Assembly (NCBI GenBank): GCA_902555695.1 | Contig: CACDTV010000001.1 | Location: 19,559 to 83,558 of the forward strand | Reading direction: 5' to 3' | Length of the DNA stretch: 64,000 nucleotides | From: an uncultured Alphaproteobacteria bacterium | Lineage (GTDB): Bacteria > Pseudomonadota > Alphaproteobacteria > HIMB59 | Shown: piece after piece, positions 17,614 to 26,956 of the stretch | How positions within the stretch are numbered: position 1 is the stretch's first letter | How the letters are laid out: the number at the start of each line of letters is the position of its first letter | Translations under genes and position numbers: made by a program | Notes under the pieces: generated by a model | What the model was told of the DNA's origin: nothing | The model's database searches: none | Seen by the model: the letters and a program-made list of their open reading frames with translations, nothing else

Positions 17614-17841
17614 TTGAAAAAAAAACAAAAGAGATCATTAGCTTCTTTAATATTAATAAGAGAAAAACTTGCCTATGACTTATGTAATGAGATTTATATG
17701 ACTAAAGATGAAGCTTATGAAATTATAGACTTTGCTTTCCAGCTTAGTGATAAATTACCTGAAACTTATGATCAGCTGAAATCAGAAATAAAGTCTTATA
17801 TAATTATTAATATGTTATCTCTAGTTACTAAATTCCACTAG
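17614..17841 (+). CDS. Small hypothetical protein (TTG start)
   Basis: A 75-residue frame beginning with TTG one base after the preceding stop. It is basic at the start (KKKQKR), then helical and amphipathic with DEAYEIIDFAFQLSD. No recognised domain. Its tail overlaps the convergent minus-strand gene by 14 bases. Tight coupling to the upstream gene supports it being real; short length and the TTG start leave doubt. Confidence 0.5.
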   Translation: MKKKQKRSLASLILIREKLAYDLCNEIYMTKDEAYEIIDFAFQLSDKLPETYDQLKSEIKSYIIINMLSLVTKFH

Positions 17842-18430
17842 TATCAATTTCTTCTTTTGAAATATTTTCTTTATTTTCATCAAGTAAATTTTCATAGTTC
17901 GAATTTTCATTACTCAAATAAATACTATCAGTTAAAATTATATCCATTCTCCTATTATTAAAGCTATAATCACAAGTAACTGAGAAAATTAACTCACTAC
18001 TATTAGATCTATTGCTAAGATAAATTTCCCAAGTTGTTTTACTTTTAAGTTTGTTTGGAAACTGTTTCACTTCAGTTTGAAATAATTCGGTGTTTTTCTT
18101 TTGAAATGAATTAATAAAGCTATCTTGAATGTCAAGACACTCAACAGGACTGAGTTGCAATTGATTATTTGAGCCGTGAATTTCGTAAATATTTCCTGTT
18201 TTTGTTGATTTTAAAGTGTATTCAGTAAGATATTTGTTTGCTATCAAGACGTTGTCCTCTTTAATAGAAATGCTCTCAATATTACCTTTCTTTAATTTTA
18301 TACTCCCATCATTTTCATACCTAAGAATGTCCTCGTACAATTTATAACCAAAAAGCTCAATTGATTGTGCATTCAAACAAAAAAACATGCTAACCGTGAA
18401 TAATGTTTTAAACATAAGGAATTTTAACAT
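17828..18430 (-). CDS. Hypothetical exported protein
   Basis: A 200-residue protein using the ATG at 18430, where MLKFLMFKTLFTVSMFFCLNA forms a signal peptide; the ORF track's start at 18505 would overlap the upstream gene and bury that signal. The mature part starts QSIELFGYKLYEDI and is mostly polar strands with a few Cys (PVECLDI, SVTCDY). The final 25 residues are acidic. No family recognised. It lies 4 bases after the gene at 18435 and so is probably in an operon with it and the ParA-type gene. Confidence 0.7.
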   Translation of the reverse strand: MLKFLMFKTLFTVSMFFCLNAQSIELFGYKLYEDILRYENDGSIKLKKGNIESISIKEDNVLIANKYLTEYTLKSTKTGNIYEIHGSNNQLQLSPVECLDIQDSFINSFQKKNTELFQTEVKQFPNKLKSKTTWEIYLSNRSNSSELIFSVTCDYSFNNRRMDIILTDSIYLSNENSNYENLLDENKENISKEEIDTSGI

Positions 18431-18434
18431 TGAT

Positions 18435-18884
18435 TTAGTTCTTTGAAATAGTGTTGAGCGGATATGGAACATCTTTGATAGAAAATTTATGACAATATTC
18501 AACACCCTCTAAAAGTTTTGACCATAATTCGTTTGCATCCTTTTCTAATTCTGGGATCGAATATGATGCTAAGCTTAAAAACCATATCTTAAAAGAGTCC
18601 TTTGATAGTCTATCGACATTTGAATTGACTAATGTTGAAAAAGTATCTTTCCACTGTAGTAAGAGAACATCAGCTTCTTTTTTTGATAAATTCTGAGGTG
18701 ATGTAAAGTATTTTTTTTGAAGTGTTGATTTATCTTGTTCTAGGATAGATGTTTTAAATTGGAATGCATTATCGAGAATTGATGCTTTTTCTTTACTATC
18801 ATTTATTTCAATCCAATTAATAAAACCTTTCAATAATCTTGAACATATGTCATGGAGTTGTTCATTATCTATTTCTTCATTCAT
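18435..18884 (-). CDS. Hypothetical helical protein
   Basis: A 149-residue soluble protein predicted to be largely helical, with many Lys, Asp, Glu and Leu residues and Trp residues in WIEIND, LLQWKD and ELWSKLL. No membrane segment or known motif is visible. It sits 15 bases after the ParA-type ATPase gene and 4 before the exported protein. A partner of the ATPase is possible but only by position. Confidence 0.65.
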   Translation of the reverse strand: MNEEIDNEQLHDICSRLLKGFINWIEINDSKEKASILDNAFQFKTSILEQDKSTLQKKYFTSPQNLSKKEADVLLLQWKDTFSTLVNSNVDRLSKDSFKIWFLSLASYSIPELEKDANELWSKLLEGVEYCHKFSIKDVPYPLNTISKN

Positions 18885-18899
18885 ATAATTTATTAAAAT

Positions 18900-19538
18900 T
18901 TAAAATTTCAAGAATGACTGTATCTCTTTTGCTAGAGCCAACATTTCTAAACACCCTTTTCCAGTTCTTTGTTTTTCTACAACTGTTAACCCTAATCCCA
19001 TAGTTGATACAAATATTTGTCTATTACCCAAAATCGTCTTTGCTTTTTTAACATTCATTTTATTAACAAATTTATGTGCTTCTTGAATAAGTTTAGATTT
19101 AGCATTTGCTCTATTAATAAGAATTAATATCTCTCTTTTTTCTCTTTTCGCTAATTCAATTATGGACTCCGTGGCCCAAAAATCTACTTGAGAGGGAGAT
19201 ATCGGTATAATGACAAGGTCAGCTATTTCAATTGCTGGTCTTCCATCAGCGTCAATTTTAGGAGGAGTATCAATTATTACTAAATCAGATTTTTCTTTAA
19301 GGGATTTAGCCTCATACTGTGCGCCCCAGAGGCTTGCAGTTTTAAACTGAATCATATTTTTATTTTTAAGTTTTTCATTTCTGGTAAGAAACCACTTACC
19401 TAAACTACCTTGAGGGTCTGTGTCGAGTAATGTCGTCGATAAATTATTTTTTAAAGAATAAACAGCAGCTAAATTTGCAGCTATAGTGGTTTTTCCAGAG
19501 CCTCCTTTTTGTTGAGCGATGGTAATGACCTTAGACAC
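18900..19538 (-). CDS. ParA/MinD-type ATPase (orphan)
   Basis: A 212-residue P-loop ATPase with the deviant Walker A KGGSGKTT, switch I DTDPQGS and switch II VIIDTPP. Its compact form, lacking the N-terminal helix-turn-helix of plasmid ParA, resembles ParA-like proteins that position cargo such as chemoreceptors or carboxysomes, and MipZ/ParC types. No parB or centromere-like repeats are nearby. A TATACT box ends 4 bases before the ATG, so the message may be leaderless. A role in positioning a cellular structure is inference from the family. Confidence 0.85.
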   Translation of the reverse strand: MSKVITIAQQKGGSGKTTIAANLAAVYSLKNNLSTTLLDTDPQGSLGKWFLTRNEKLKNKNMIQFKTASLWGAQYEAKSLKEKSDLVIIDTPPKIDADGRPAIEIADLVIIPISPSQVDFWATESIIELAKREKREILILINRANAKSKLIQEAHKFVNKMNVKKAKTILGNRQIFVSTMGLGLTVVEKQRTGKGCLEMLALAKEIQSFLKF

Positions 19539-19667
19539 ATTTCAAGTATAAAAATAAAAAACTCTTAAGAAAGCCTTATTAAAAAAAAGTTGTGGGTTGA
19601 TAGGTGCTTAGAATAGGTTTCTTAAAATTATATAGGAAATAAACCCTATATCATCTATATTGCTATC
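19539..19667. promoter_or_regulatory. Divergent promoter region between parA-like and alcohol dehydrogenase genes
   Basis: A 129-base spacer. On the minus strand a TATACT box lies next to the ATG of the ATPase gene. On the plus strand TATATT at 19656-19661 ends 6 bases before the GTG at 19668. An imperfect inverted pair (ATAGGTTT and AAACCCTAT) flanks the middle. No RNA gene is visible. Confidence 0.4.
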
Positions 19668-20831
19668 GTGAAAGCGTTTCAATTCAACACTACTCCTGGA
19701 ATAAGATTTGGAAGTGACTATTCAGTAAGCACAGCAGAGGAAGTTTCTAAAAAACTTGGTAACAAAATACTATTTGTAACTGATCCGGGTTTAGTAAAAA
19801 TTGGGTTACACGAAAAAACAATTAATGAGCTTAAAAAATACTCTGAAATTTTAATTTTTGATAATGTTGAAGCTGACCCATCTATAAAAACACTTATGAA
19901 TTGTGTAGAACAGGGAAGAGATTTTGATGCAACAGGTGTAATAGGATTTGGTGGTGGATCATCAATGGACGTATCGAAATTAACTGCACTTTTGATTGGT
20001 TCAAACGAAAATATTCATGAGGCTTGGGGAGTGGCTAATGCTAAAGGGCCTAGGCTCCCTCTTGCCCTTTACCCAACAACTTCTGGTACTGGTTCTGAAG
20101 TAACTCCAATTTCTATTATCACACAAGAAGATTTAGAAAAAAAAGGAGTTTCCTCTCCTATTATACTTCCAGACCTTGCAATTCTTGATCCATCATTAAC
20201 ACTCGGTCTTCCCCCTCACATTACTGCTGCTACCGGTATTGATGCAATGGTCCACGCGATAGAGTCTTATGCTTCAAAAAGTGTGAATAATAATTTGATC
20301 TCTCAAACACTCGCAAAGGAAGCATTGAAGCTTTTAGGTAGTTCTATAAGACAAGCTGTTTTAAACGGAAAGGATATTAAAGCAAGATCAAAAATGCTTG
20401 TTGGCTCTATGCTAGCAGGTGTCTCATTTGGAAACTCTCCAGTTGCTGGCGTTCATGCTTTGGCATATCCGATTGGAGGCACTTATCATGTCCCTCATGG
20501 TCTTTCCAACGCACTTGTCCTGCCATATGTGTTAAGATTTAATATATCTGATCAAAATGCATCAAAACTGTACAGTGAAATAGCCCCAATTGTTTTTCCA
20601 GATATTGACACAAGCACCAGCACTCAAGATATTTCTTCAAAATTCATTGAAAAGTTGTCAGATCTATCAAGCGAATTAGGTTTAGAACAAAGATTAAGAG
20701 ATCTCGAAATCCCTGAAACTGCATGCGAAACAATGGCTAGAGATGCAATGAAGCAAACCCGATTACTAATCAATAATCCAAGAGAAATATCTGAAAAAGA
20801 TGCTTTTGATATTTATAGGTCTGCATGGTAG
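19668..20831 (+). CDS. Iron-containing alcohol dehydrogenase
   Basis: A 387-residue group III (Fe-type) alcohol dehydrogenase, normal length. It has the NAD-binding GFGGGSSMDVSK, then PTTSGTGSEVTP, and metal ligands in the GIDAMVHAIESY and GVHALAYPIGGTYHVPHG segments. The start is GTG at 19668, with a TATATT box ending 6 bases before it and no ribosome site, so a leaderless message is likely. Substrate could be a short alcohol, a diol, or a maleylacetate-like acid; the context does not say. It is a single-gene unit, with a 73-base spacer before the ABC operon. Confidence 0.9.
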   Translation: MKAFQFNTTPGIRFGSDYSVSTAEEVSKKLGNKILFVTDPGLVKIGLHEKTINELKKYSEILIFDNVEADPSIKTLMNCVEQGRDFDATGVIGFGGGSSMDVSKLTALLIGSNENIHEAWGVANAKGPRLPLALYPTTSGTGSEVTPISIITQEDLEKKGVSSPIILPDLAILDPSLTLGLPPHITAATGIDAMVHAIESYASKSVNNNLISQTLAKEALKLLGSSIRQAVLNGKDIKARSKMLVGSMLAGVSFGNSPVAGVHALAYPIGGTYHVPHGLSNALVLPYVLRFNISDQNASKLYSEIAPIVFPDIDTSTSTQDISSKFIEKLSDLSSELGLEQRLRDLEIPETACETMARDAMKQTRLLINNPREISEKDAFDIYRSAW

Positions 20832-20904
20832 AAACTTCATCTGATAAGAGATGGTAAATATAACATCTTGAATTATTAAGATTTTAAACTAAATAATATG
20901 AAAA

Positions 20905-21606
20905 ATGTTAAGCGTAATAGATATTTCTAAAAATTTTGGCGATTTTACTGCCATTAATAAACTCTCTTTTGAGGTCAAAGTTGGTGATGTGATGGGATTC
21001 CTTGGACCTAATGGTGCTGGCAAAACAACTTCCATGAGGGTAATAACTGGTTATCTTAAATCTGACAGTGGAAACGTTATCATAAATAATAAGGACATTG
21101 AAATAGAGCCCATTTACACAAAGTCAATGATTGGCTACTTACCTGAAGGTGTTCCCCTTTATTTAGACTTTTCGCCATATCTTTACCTAGACTACGTTTG
21201 CCAGGTAAGAAATATAAAAAACTCAAAAGCAGCAATCAAAAAAGTAATTAATGATCTGCAACTAGAAGAAGTAAAAGATGTTCCCATTGAAACTTTATCA
21301 AAAGGTTTTAAAAGACGTGTTGGAATAGCACAGGCTCTTATTCATAATCCCAAATTACTGATCTTAGATGAGCCAACTGATGGATTGGATCCCCTTCAAA
21401 AATTTGAAGTAAGAAAATTAATTAAAAAATTATCTAAAACAAAAGCAATTATAATTTCTACACACATTCTTGATGAAGTCCCAGAGGTTTGTAATAAGTG
21501 TCTTATTATTAATGATGGACAAAAAGTCTTTGAGGGAACTCCAGCACAGCTTAAGAAAAAAATTGGTAAATCCCTAGATGAAAAATTTAGAAAGTTAGTA
21601 AGCTAA
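20905..21606 (+). CDS. ABC transporter ATP-binding protein (GldA-like)
   Basis: A 233-residue ABC ATPase with Walker A GPNGAGKTTS, signature LSKGFKRR (Lys in place of the first Gly), Walker B LLILDEPTDGLDP and the switch His in STHILDE. It is the first gene of a four-gene block matching the GldA, GldF, GldG and DUF4340 arrangement found in many non-gliding bacteria, where these proteins form an ABC-2 export or membrane-remodelling complex of uncertain substrate. It is translationally coupled to the permease gene (1-base overlap). Confidence 0.88.
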   Translation: MLSVIDISKNFGDFTAINKLSFEVKVGDVMGFLGPNGAGKTTSMRVITGYLKSDSGNVIINNKDIEIEPIYTKSMIGYLPEGVPLYLDFSPYLYLDYVCQVRNIKNSKAAIKKVINDLQLEEVKDVPIETLSKGFKRRVGIAQALIHNPKLLILDEPTDGLDPLQKFEVRKLIKKLSKTKAIIISTHILDEVPEVCNKCLIINDGQKVFEGTPAQLKKKIGKSLDEKFRKLVS

Positions 21607-22325
21607 TGTTGGCGCTAATTAAAAGAGAACTTAAATTATATTTTATAACTCCTGTCGCCTATATTTTTACTGCAATATTTATTTTGACCTCTATGTCCTT
21701 GACATTTTATTTTGGGTCGTTTTTCTCCTCAGGAGTTGCAGACTTAACGGTTTTTTTTAGTTTTATTCCATGGGTTTTTATTTTCTTTGTCTCTGCAGTT
21801 ACTATGAAAAGTTGGTCCGAGGAAAAAAGACTTGGTACTATTGAATTATTAATGACTTTACCAATTCCTTTGTGGAAGATAGTGTTGAGTAAATTTTTTG
21901 CAACTTGGGCTTTTGTTGTATTCTCTGTTGTTTTGACGTTTCCTATTTGGATTACAGTAAATTATCTTGGAAACCCTGATAACCTTGTAATTATTGGCCA
22001 ATATCTTGGTGTTATTATCATGGCAGGTGCTTATGTTTCTCTTGGAATTTTCTTTTCTTCGTTAACTAACAATCAAATAATTGCCTTTATTTTATCTATT
22101 TTAGTCTCATTTCTTTTTACCATAAGTGGTTTTCCTCTTATGATTAATTTTATAACTGGGATTTTACCTATTGAAATAGTAGAACTCATTTCTAGTTTTA
22201 GCTTTTTGACTCACTTCTCAAGTATCCAAACGGGTTTCTTCTCAATTAAAGGATTGTTTTTCTTTTTATCCTTTATTGCTCTTTGGAATTATTTAACAAT
22301 TATAAAATTTTTTAATCGAGACTAA
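21606..22325 (+). CDS. ABC-2 type permease (GldF-like)
   Basis: A 239-residue integral membrane protein with six predicted helices. It starts LALIKRELKLYFITPVAYIF and has SAVTMKSWSEEKRLGTIELLMTLP, the coupling-loop motif typical of ABC-2 permeases of the Gld/Nos type. It overlaps its neighbours on both sides by one base, so all four genes are translated together. It should form the channel with the ATPase upstream. Confidence 0.88.
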   Translation: MLALIKRELKLYFITPVAYIFTAIFILTSMSLTFYFGSFFSSGVADLTVFFSFIPWVFIFFVSAVTMKSWSEEKRLGTIELLMTLPIPLWKIVLSKFFATWAFVVFSVVLTFPIWITVNYLGNPDNLVIIGQYLGVIIMAGAYVSLGIFFSSLTNNQIIAFILSILVSFLFTISGFPLMINFITGILPIEIVELISSFSFLTHFSSIQTGFFSIKGLFFFLSFIALWNYLTIIKFFNRD

Positions 22326-24160
22326 TGAATAAATTTTTACAAAAAAACTATCTCATAGTATCTATACTAAGCACTGTTATTTTATTTTTGTCCTTTAATT
22401 TTATAATCCAAAAAATCAATTTTAATTTGGGAGTTGATTTTACCTCTAACAAAACTTTTACTCTTTCAAGTGGTACTAAGAGAGTTATAGACGAAATAGA
22501 AGAGCCAATAAAAATTAATTTTGTATATAGCAGAGACTTATCTAAAAATATTCCAATTATTCAAAATTACGCTAATCAAGTTCAAGGTCTATTAAACAGA
22601 TATTCAGATTTAGCCTTAGGTAAAATTGAATTAAACTTTATTGAACCAGAACCTTATTCAGATGATGAAGACTATGTAAATAGATATGGTGTGCAGGGCT
22701 TTCCTATAGATCAAGAAGGGTCCAAAGTATATTTTGGATTAATTGCTTCAAATACAACAGATGACATAGAAACTGTTCCATTTTTTGATCCCTCAAAAGC
22801 TGGCACATTAGAAAAACAATTAACTGACATTGTATACAAACTTAATAGATCAAAAAAACCAATGATTGGTTTTTTATCATGGGTGGACACTACACCACCA
22901 ATGATGCCAAATAATCAACTTGGGCAAGGAGAATACACAATACTTGAGGAGCTTAGTTATTTTTATGATTTTGAGTTTTTAGATACAGACGTAGAGAGTT
23001 TTGAAGGTATAGACTTATTGATAGTTTATCACCCCTCTGACATTAGTGACAAAACTGAATATGCAGTTGAACAATTCATCTTGAATGGTGGAAAATCAGT
23101 TATTTTTGTTGATCCATTTTTTGAGAAAAATGACCATTCAAATAAATCATCAAATTTAGAAAATGTCTTAAAAACCCTCAATATTAACTATAATAGCAAT
23201 GTTATTTTAGATGGTGCTCAAGCCACAAGACTGCAAACACAACAAAACATAACTGAAAATACATCTTTGCAAACTATGTTGAAATTGAATTGGCCTGAAG
23301 TCAGAGGGCAGTTCATTAATCAAGCTGAAGAAATTGGAGACGGTTTATCTTTAATTAGACTTGTGTCTCCAGGTGGTCTTTCCCCATTAAATGAAGAAAG
23401 TGAAATTTCTTACACTCCTATTATGTCCTCCAGTGAGGTAACAATGGATCTACCTATGAAAGAGGTACATGATCCAATTAAGCTCATTAATAATTTTCAG
23501 CCAACAGGAATTAGCTATGACTTTGGAGTAAAATTAAATGGTATCGCAAAAAGTAATTTTAACGATTTTGAATTTAAAAATGATAATCATTTAGAAACAT
23601 CCTCAAAAAATATAAATGTGGTAGTTTTCAGTGATGCTGATTTTATAAGAAATGCCTTTTGGGCAAGAATTCAAAAGTTTTTAGATACCAATGTAATAGA
23701 GGCAACATCTGATAATGGAAGTTTAGTTACAAATGTATTTGACTCAATGACAGGTTATGACGAATTTATTGATCTGAGAAACAAAGAGGCTCCATTTAGA
23801 CCGTTTGTTGTAGTTCAAAAACTTCAAGCAGAAGCTGAGCAGATGTATCTAGGACAGGAACAGCAATTACAAGCTCAACTTGATAATACATTAAATCAAA
23901 TTCAAAATTTATCAGGCGGTAGAGATGTAGAAAGTGTCAATTTATCTGACAAACAATTAATGGAATTAGCAAATTTTCAATTACAAGTAGAAAATACTCG
24001 TAAACAACTAAGAGAAGTTAGAAGAAATTTAAGTAAAGACATAGATCGATTAGCAAATCAAATAAACATATTAAATACTTTTTTAATCCCTGTTCTTTTA
24101 ATTCTACTAATGTTTTTTATTCCAAGACAACTCGGTATCAGAAAAAGAAAAAGCAGATAA
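22325..24160 (+). CDS. GldG-like ABC transporter auxiliary protein
   Basis: A 611-residue protein with an N-terminal helix (residues about 12-30), a large periplasmic ABC_transp_aux/GldG domain beginning FTLSSGTKRVIDEI, and a C-terminal coiled coil (Gln/Asn/Leu-rich, about 500-580) followed by a final helix and the basic tail RQLGIRKRKSR. The layout matches GldG, which works with GldA and GldF. The VEQFILNGGKSVIFVDPF segment is the usual Rossmann-like core. The substrate of the complex is not known. Confidence 0.85.
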   Translation: MNKFLQKNYLIVSILSTVILFLSFNFIIQKINFNLGVDFTSNKTFTLSSGTKRVIDEIEEPIKINFVYSRDLSKNIPIIQNYANQVQGLLNRYSDLALGKIELNFIEPEPYSDDEDYVNRYGVQGFPIDQEGSKVYFGLIASNTTDDIETVPFFDPSKAGTLEKQLTDIVYKLNRSKKPMIGFLSWVDTTPPMMPNNQLGQGEYTILEELSYFYDFEFLDTDVESFEGIDLLIVYHPSDISDKTEYAVEQFILNGGKSVIFVDPFFEKNDHSNKSSNLENVLKTLNINYNSNVILDGAQATRLQTQQNITENTSLQTMLKLNWPEVRGQFINQAEEIGDGLSLIRLVSPGGLSPLNEESEISYTPIMSSSEVTMDLPMKEVHDPIKLINNFQPTGISYDFGVKLNGIAKSNFNDFEFKNDNHLETSSKNINVVVFSDADFIRNAFWARIQKFLDTNVIEATSDNGSLVTNVFDSMTGYDEFIDLRNKEAPFRPFVVVQKLQAEAEQMYLGQEQQLQAQLDNTLNQIQNLSGGRDVESVNLSDKQLMELANFQLQVENTRKQLREVRRNLSKDIDRLANQINILNTFLIPVLLILLMFFIPRQLGIRKRKSR

Positions 24161-25165
24161 ATGTATATTAAAAATTTAAAAATATTGGTTTTACTATCTT
24201 TTGGATTTTTAATTATTGCCCTTGGTATGTATTTTGATGGCAAAAATATCTCTAACAAGTCATCATCTGAAGTATTATTTCCTAGCTTTGATGATGTTTT
24301 ACCGAAAATAGCATACATTGAATTTTCTAATCAAAATGGAAAATCTGTTATTGAAATCATTGATAATCAATGGCTTATTTCAAGCTCAAATAATTTTCCC
24401 GCAAATACTGAGCTTTTAAGTAGGTTTTTTATTCAACTTCGTGAAGCAAATATTTTAGATGCTAAAACTAATCGTGAAGATCTTTTATACAAATTGGGTC
24501 TAGATGATGAAAATAAAATGCAATTAATATTAAAATCTGAAGATGGTGAAGTGTTGTACTCACTAGATATTGGTATTTATAATTACAATATCCCAGGATC
24601 TTACATAAAGGCTACTGAGTCTAATCAATCTTATTTGGTTTCAACAAACTTAACCGCCGATGTATCTGATTTCTATTGGGTACCAACGGATTTAATAAAT
24701 ATTGGTAAATCTCAAATTCAATCAATTCAAATTTATAATCAAAATATGATTAACTTAAGTATTAAAGAAGGAGAGCTAAAACATACAAATTTGACCTCTC
24801 AATTTAAAGAAATTGATAATGATAAAATTATTGATGCTCAAAATATATTAACTGATCTTCAACATAATGGCTATATACTTAAGACAGAATTACCTAACTC
24901 TCCAGATTTAAAAGCTAGGTTTACACTAAATAATGGAACTATAATTTTTATAAATCTTTACGATATTGAGGGTAAAGGTGTTCACGCTACTTTTGATTGG
25001 AATTATGTCGATGATAAAGTTCAAATATCAAAGTTTATAGATCCATTGCTAGATGGAAATCAAATACAAGTTAGTTCGGTTGCTTTTTTAAATAATTTTG
25101 CTTTTAGCGTTCCTCAAATATTTTTTGATACATTGAATATAAAATTAAGAGAAAAAACCGAATAA
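24161..25165 (+). CDS. DUF4340-domain membrane-anchored protein
   Basis: A 334-residue protein with one N-terminal helix (LKILVLLSFGFLIIALGMYF) and a periplasmic remainder rich in strands. It has the repeated pattern of DUF4340 (YSLDIGIYNYNIPGSYIKA; FYWVPTDLINI). DUF4340 proteins follow GldG homologues in many genomes as the fourth component. It begins directly after the GldG-like stop and ends directly against the convergent galM, with no base between the two stop codons, so there is no room for a terminator. Confidence 0.82.
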   Translation: MYIKNLKILVLLSFGFLIIALGMYFDGKNISNKSSSEVLFPSFDDVLPKIAYIEFSNQNGKSVIEIIDNQWLISSSNNFPANTELLSRFFIQLREANILDAKTNREDLLYKLGLDDENKMQLILKSEDGEVLYSLDIGIYNYNIPGSYIKATESNQSYLVSTNLTADVSDFYWVPTDLINIGKSQIQSIQIYNQNMINLSIKEGELKHTNLTSQFKEIDNDKIIDAQNILTDLQHNGYILKTELPNSPDLKARFTLNNGTIIFINLYDIEGKGVHATFDWNYVDDKVQISKFIDPLLDGNQIQVSSVAFLNNFAFSVPQIFFDTLNIKLREKTE

Positions 25166-26119
25166 TTATTTGATTTCTCCAATTTCAAACTTCATTTGAT
25201 GTTTATAAATTTGTAATGGGTTTAATTGCGTTGAAGGAAATTTTCGATTATTGGGTGCGTTTGGAAAACCCTGAGTTTCAAAACACATACCTTGATATTT
25301 TTTAATTTTAATACGATTACTGGAATATTTTAAATGCTGACCAGTATAAAATTGAACACCAGGTTGATTTGAAAAAATTTTTAGGGATATATTGCTTTTT
25401 GGTGATTGTATTTTAGCTATAAACTTAGAATTCTTTTTTATAATGAAATTTTCATCAAATCCCTTGAATTTATTAGTAAATTTATCGCGTATCCTAGTTG
25501 ATTTTTTAAAATCAAAACGTGTTCCTTTTACATTCATTACCCTACCAGTAGGTATATTTTCAGAGTCATTTTCTAAGTACTGATTTGAATTGATTTGGAC
25601 GTGGTGATCAAAAATATCTTTTTTAATTTTATCTAAATTCCAATAGGCGTGATTTACCAAATTAACGTGGGTAGTTTTTGATGTTTGTGCACTTATATTG
25701 ATTTTGAGAGTCGAATTTGCAATTGAGTAATCACAACTAGAATATAATTCTCCTGGGAAACCCTGATCTTTATCTGGTGATATACAATAATAGCTAATAT
25801 GAGATTTGGAGAAGCTCTTAACTTGCCAAATTTTTGAGTCAAACCCTTTTTTACCACCATGTAGTATATTTTTTCCCTCATTTCTAGTTAATTTGTATTT
25901 TACTCCTTTGATCTGAAATTGAGCTTTTTTTATTCTATTTGCATACCTGCCACATGTTGCGCCTAAGTAGTTTTTATTATTTTTATATGATGAGATATTT
26001 CCTAAATTTAGAATTAAATTGATTTTTTTCTTTTTATAAAAAACTTCAAATAATGTTGCACCAATATTGAGAGTCTTAACTCTTAAAAACTTATTTTCAA
26101 TTGTGTGTGATTTAATCAT
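25166..26119 (-). CDS. galM: Aldose 1-epimerase
   Basis: A 317-residue galactose-mutarotase-like enzyme. It has NYLGATCGRYANRI near the start, NLVNHAYWNLD with the catalytic His, GVQFYTGQH, and the catalytic Glu in CFETQGFPNAPNN. All expected residues are present. It interconverts alpha and beta anomers of aldoses. As the last gene of the 11-gene operon it may supply the right anomer of an imported sugar to the sugar dehydrogenase or kinase encoded in the same regulon. Confidence 0.88.
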   Translation of the reverse strand: MIKSHTIENKFLRVKTLNIGATLFEVFYKKKKINLILNLGNISSYKNNKNYLGATCGRYANRIKKAQFQIKGVKYKLTRNEGKNILHGGKKGFDSKIWQVKSFSKSHISYYCISPDKDQGFPGELYSSCDYSIANSTLKINISAQTSKTTHVNLVNHAYWNLDKIKKDIFDHHVQINSNQYLENDSENIPTGRVMNVKGTRFDFKKSTRIRDKFTNKFKGFDENFIIKKNSKFIAKIQSPKSNISLKIFSNQPGVQFYTGQHLKYSSNRIKIKKYQGMCFETQGFPNAPNNRKFPSTQLNPLQIYKHQMKFEIGEIK

Positions 26120-26125
26120 TAATGA

Positions 26126-26956
26126 TTAAATTTTTGAAATATTCTCTAAAACTTTTTTTGTTACTTCTTTTAATCTTGGAATAGTTGAATTGATTAATTT
26201 AATACGGTCATAAGTATTTGGATCTTTTGCAATTTTCTCTCTTAAAGTATCGCCGAAAGTTTTTCTGAGTTCAGTGCCGATATTAAACTTACAAACATTC
26301 GTTGTATTTGCTATCGTTCTTTTAAGTGTATCGTCGATACCGCTGCTACCGTGAAGCACCAATGGTACTTCTGTTAAGGTTTCTATCTTCTTTATGACTT
26401 GCATATCAATCGAAGAAGATTTGTTTGTCTGTAAATGTACGTTTCCTGCACTGATGGCCATTGCATCACATTTGGTTAATTCAGCAAATGTCTTTGCTTC
26501 CTCTGGATCTGTGCTTTGTGACTTAGCACCATCATTGTAACCAACAAATCCAATTTCTCCCTCAACAGAAATATTTTGTTTATGAGCTAATTCAACGATT
26601 TCTCTTGTTTTATCAACGTTTTCATTAAGTGAAAACTTGGATCCATCAAACATTACGGATGTAAATCCGTTGTCAATTGCCTGTAAACACTCTTCTTTCG
26701 TATAGCCATGATCTAAATGACAAACTATTGGACTAGATGATTGCTCAGCCAAGTATCTAAACATTTTACCTAAAACTGGCAGAGGTGTATTTGCTCTACA
26801 ACCTGGTCCTGCTTGAAGAATGACAGGTACCTTGAGCTGTTCGGCTGTTTCTGCATAACATCTTGCATCTTCCCAACCTAATACTACTAATCCTGCAACG
26901 GCATAATTATTTTTTTTTGCTTCTTGTAAAACTTTTGAGAGGCTAGCTATCGTCAT
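26126..26956 (-). CDS. iolJ: Class II aldolase, probably for 5-dehydro-2-deoxyphosphogluconate (IolJ-like)
   Basis: A 276-residue zinc aldolase of the fructose-bisphosphate aldolase class II family. Metal and active-site segments are VCHLDHGYT, MFDGSKFSLNENV, EGEIGFVG and VLHGSSGID. Fructose-bisphosphate or tagatose-bisphosphate could be the substrate from sequence alone, but the gene overlaps iolB by 4 bases and follows iolC, so cleavage of the IolC product to dihydroxyacetone phosphate and malonic semialdehyde is the best guess. It is cytoplasmic. Confidence 0.82.
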   Translation of the reverse strand: MTIASLSKVLQEAKKNNYAVAGLVVLGWEDARCYAETAEQLKVPVILQAGPGCRANTPLPVLGKMFRYLAEQSSSPIVCHLDHGYTKEECLQAIDNGFTSVMFDGSKFSLNENVDKTREIVELAHKQNISVEGEIGFVGYNDGAKSQSTDPEEAKTFAELTKCDAMAISAGNVHLQTNKSSSIDMQVIKKIETLTEVPLVLHGSSGIDDTLKRTIANTTNVCKFNIGTELRKTFGDTLREKIAKDPNTYDRIKLINSTIPRLKEVTKKVLENISKI

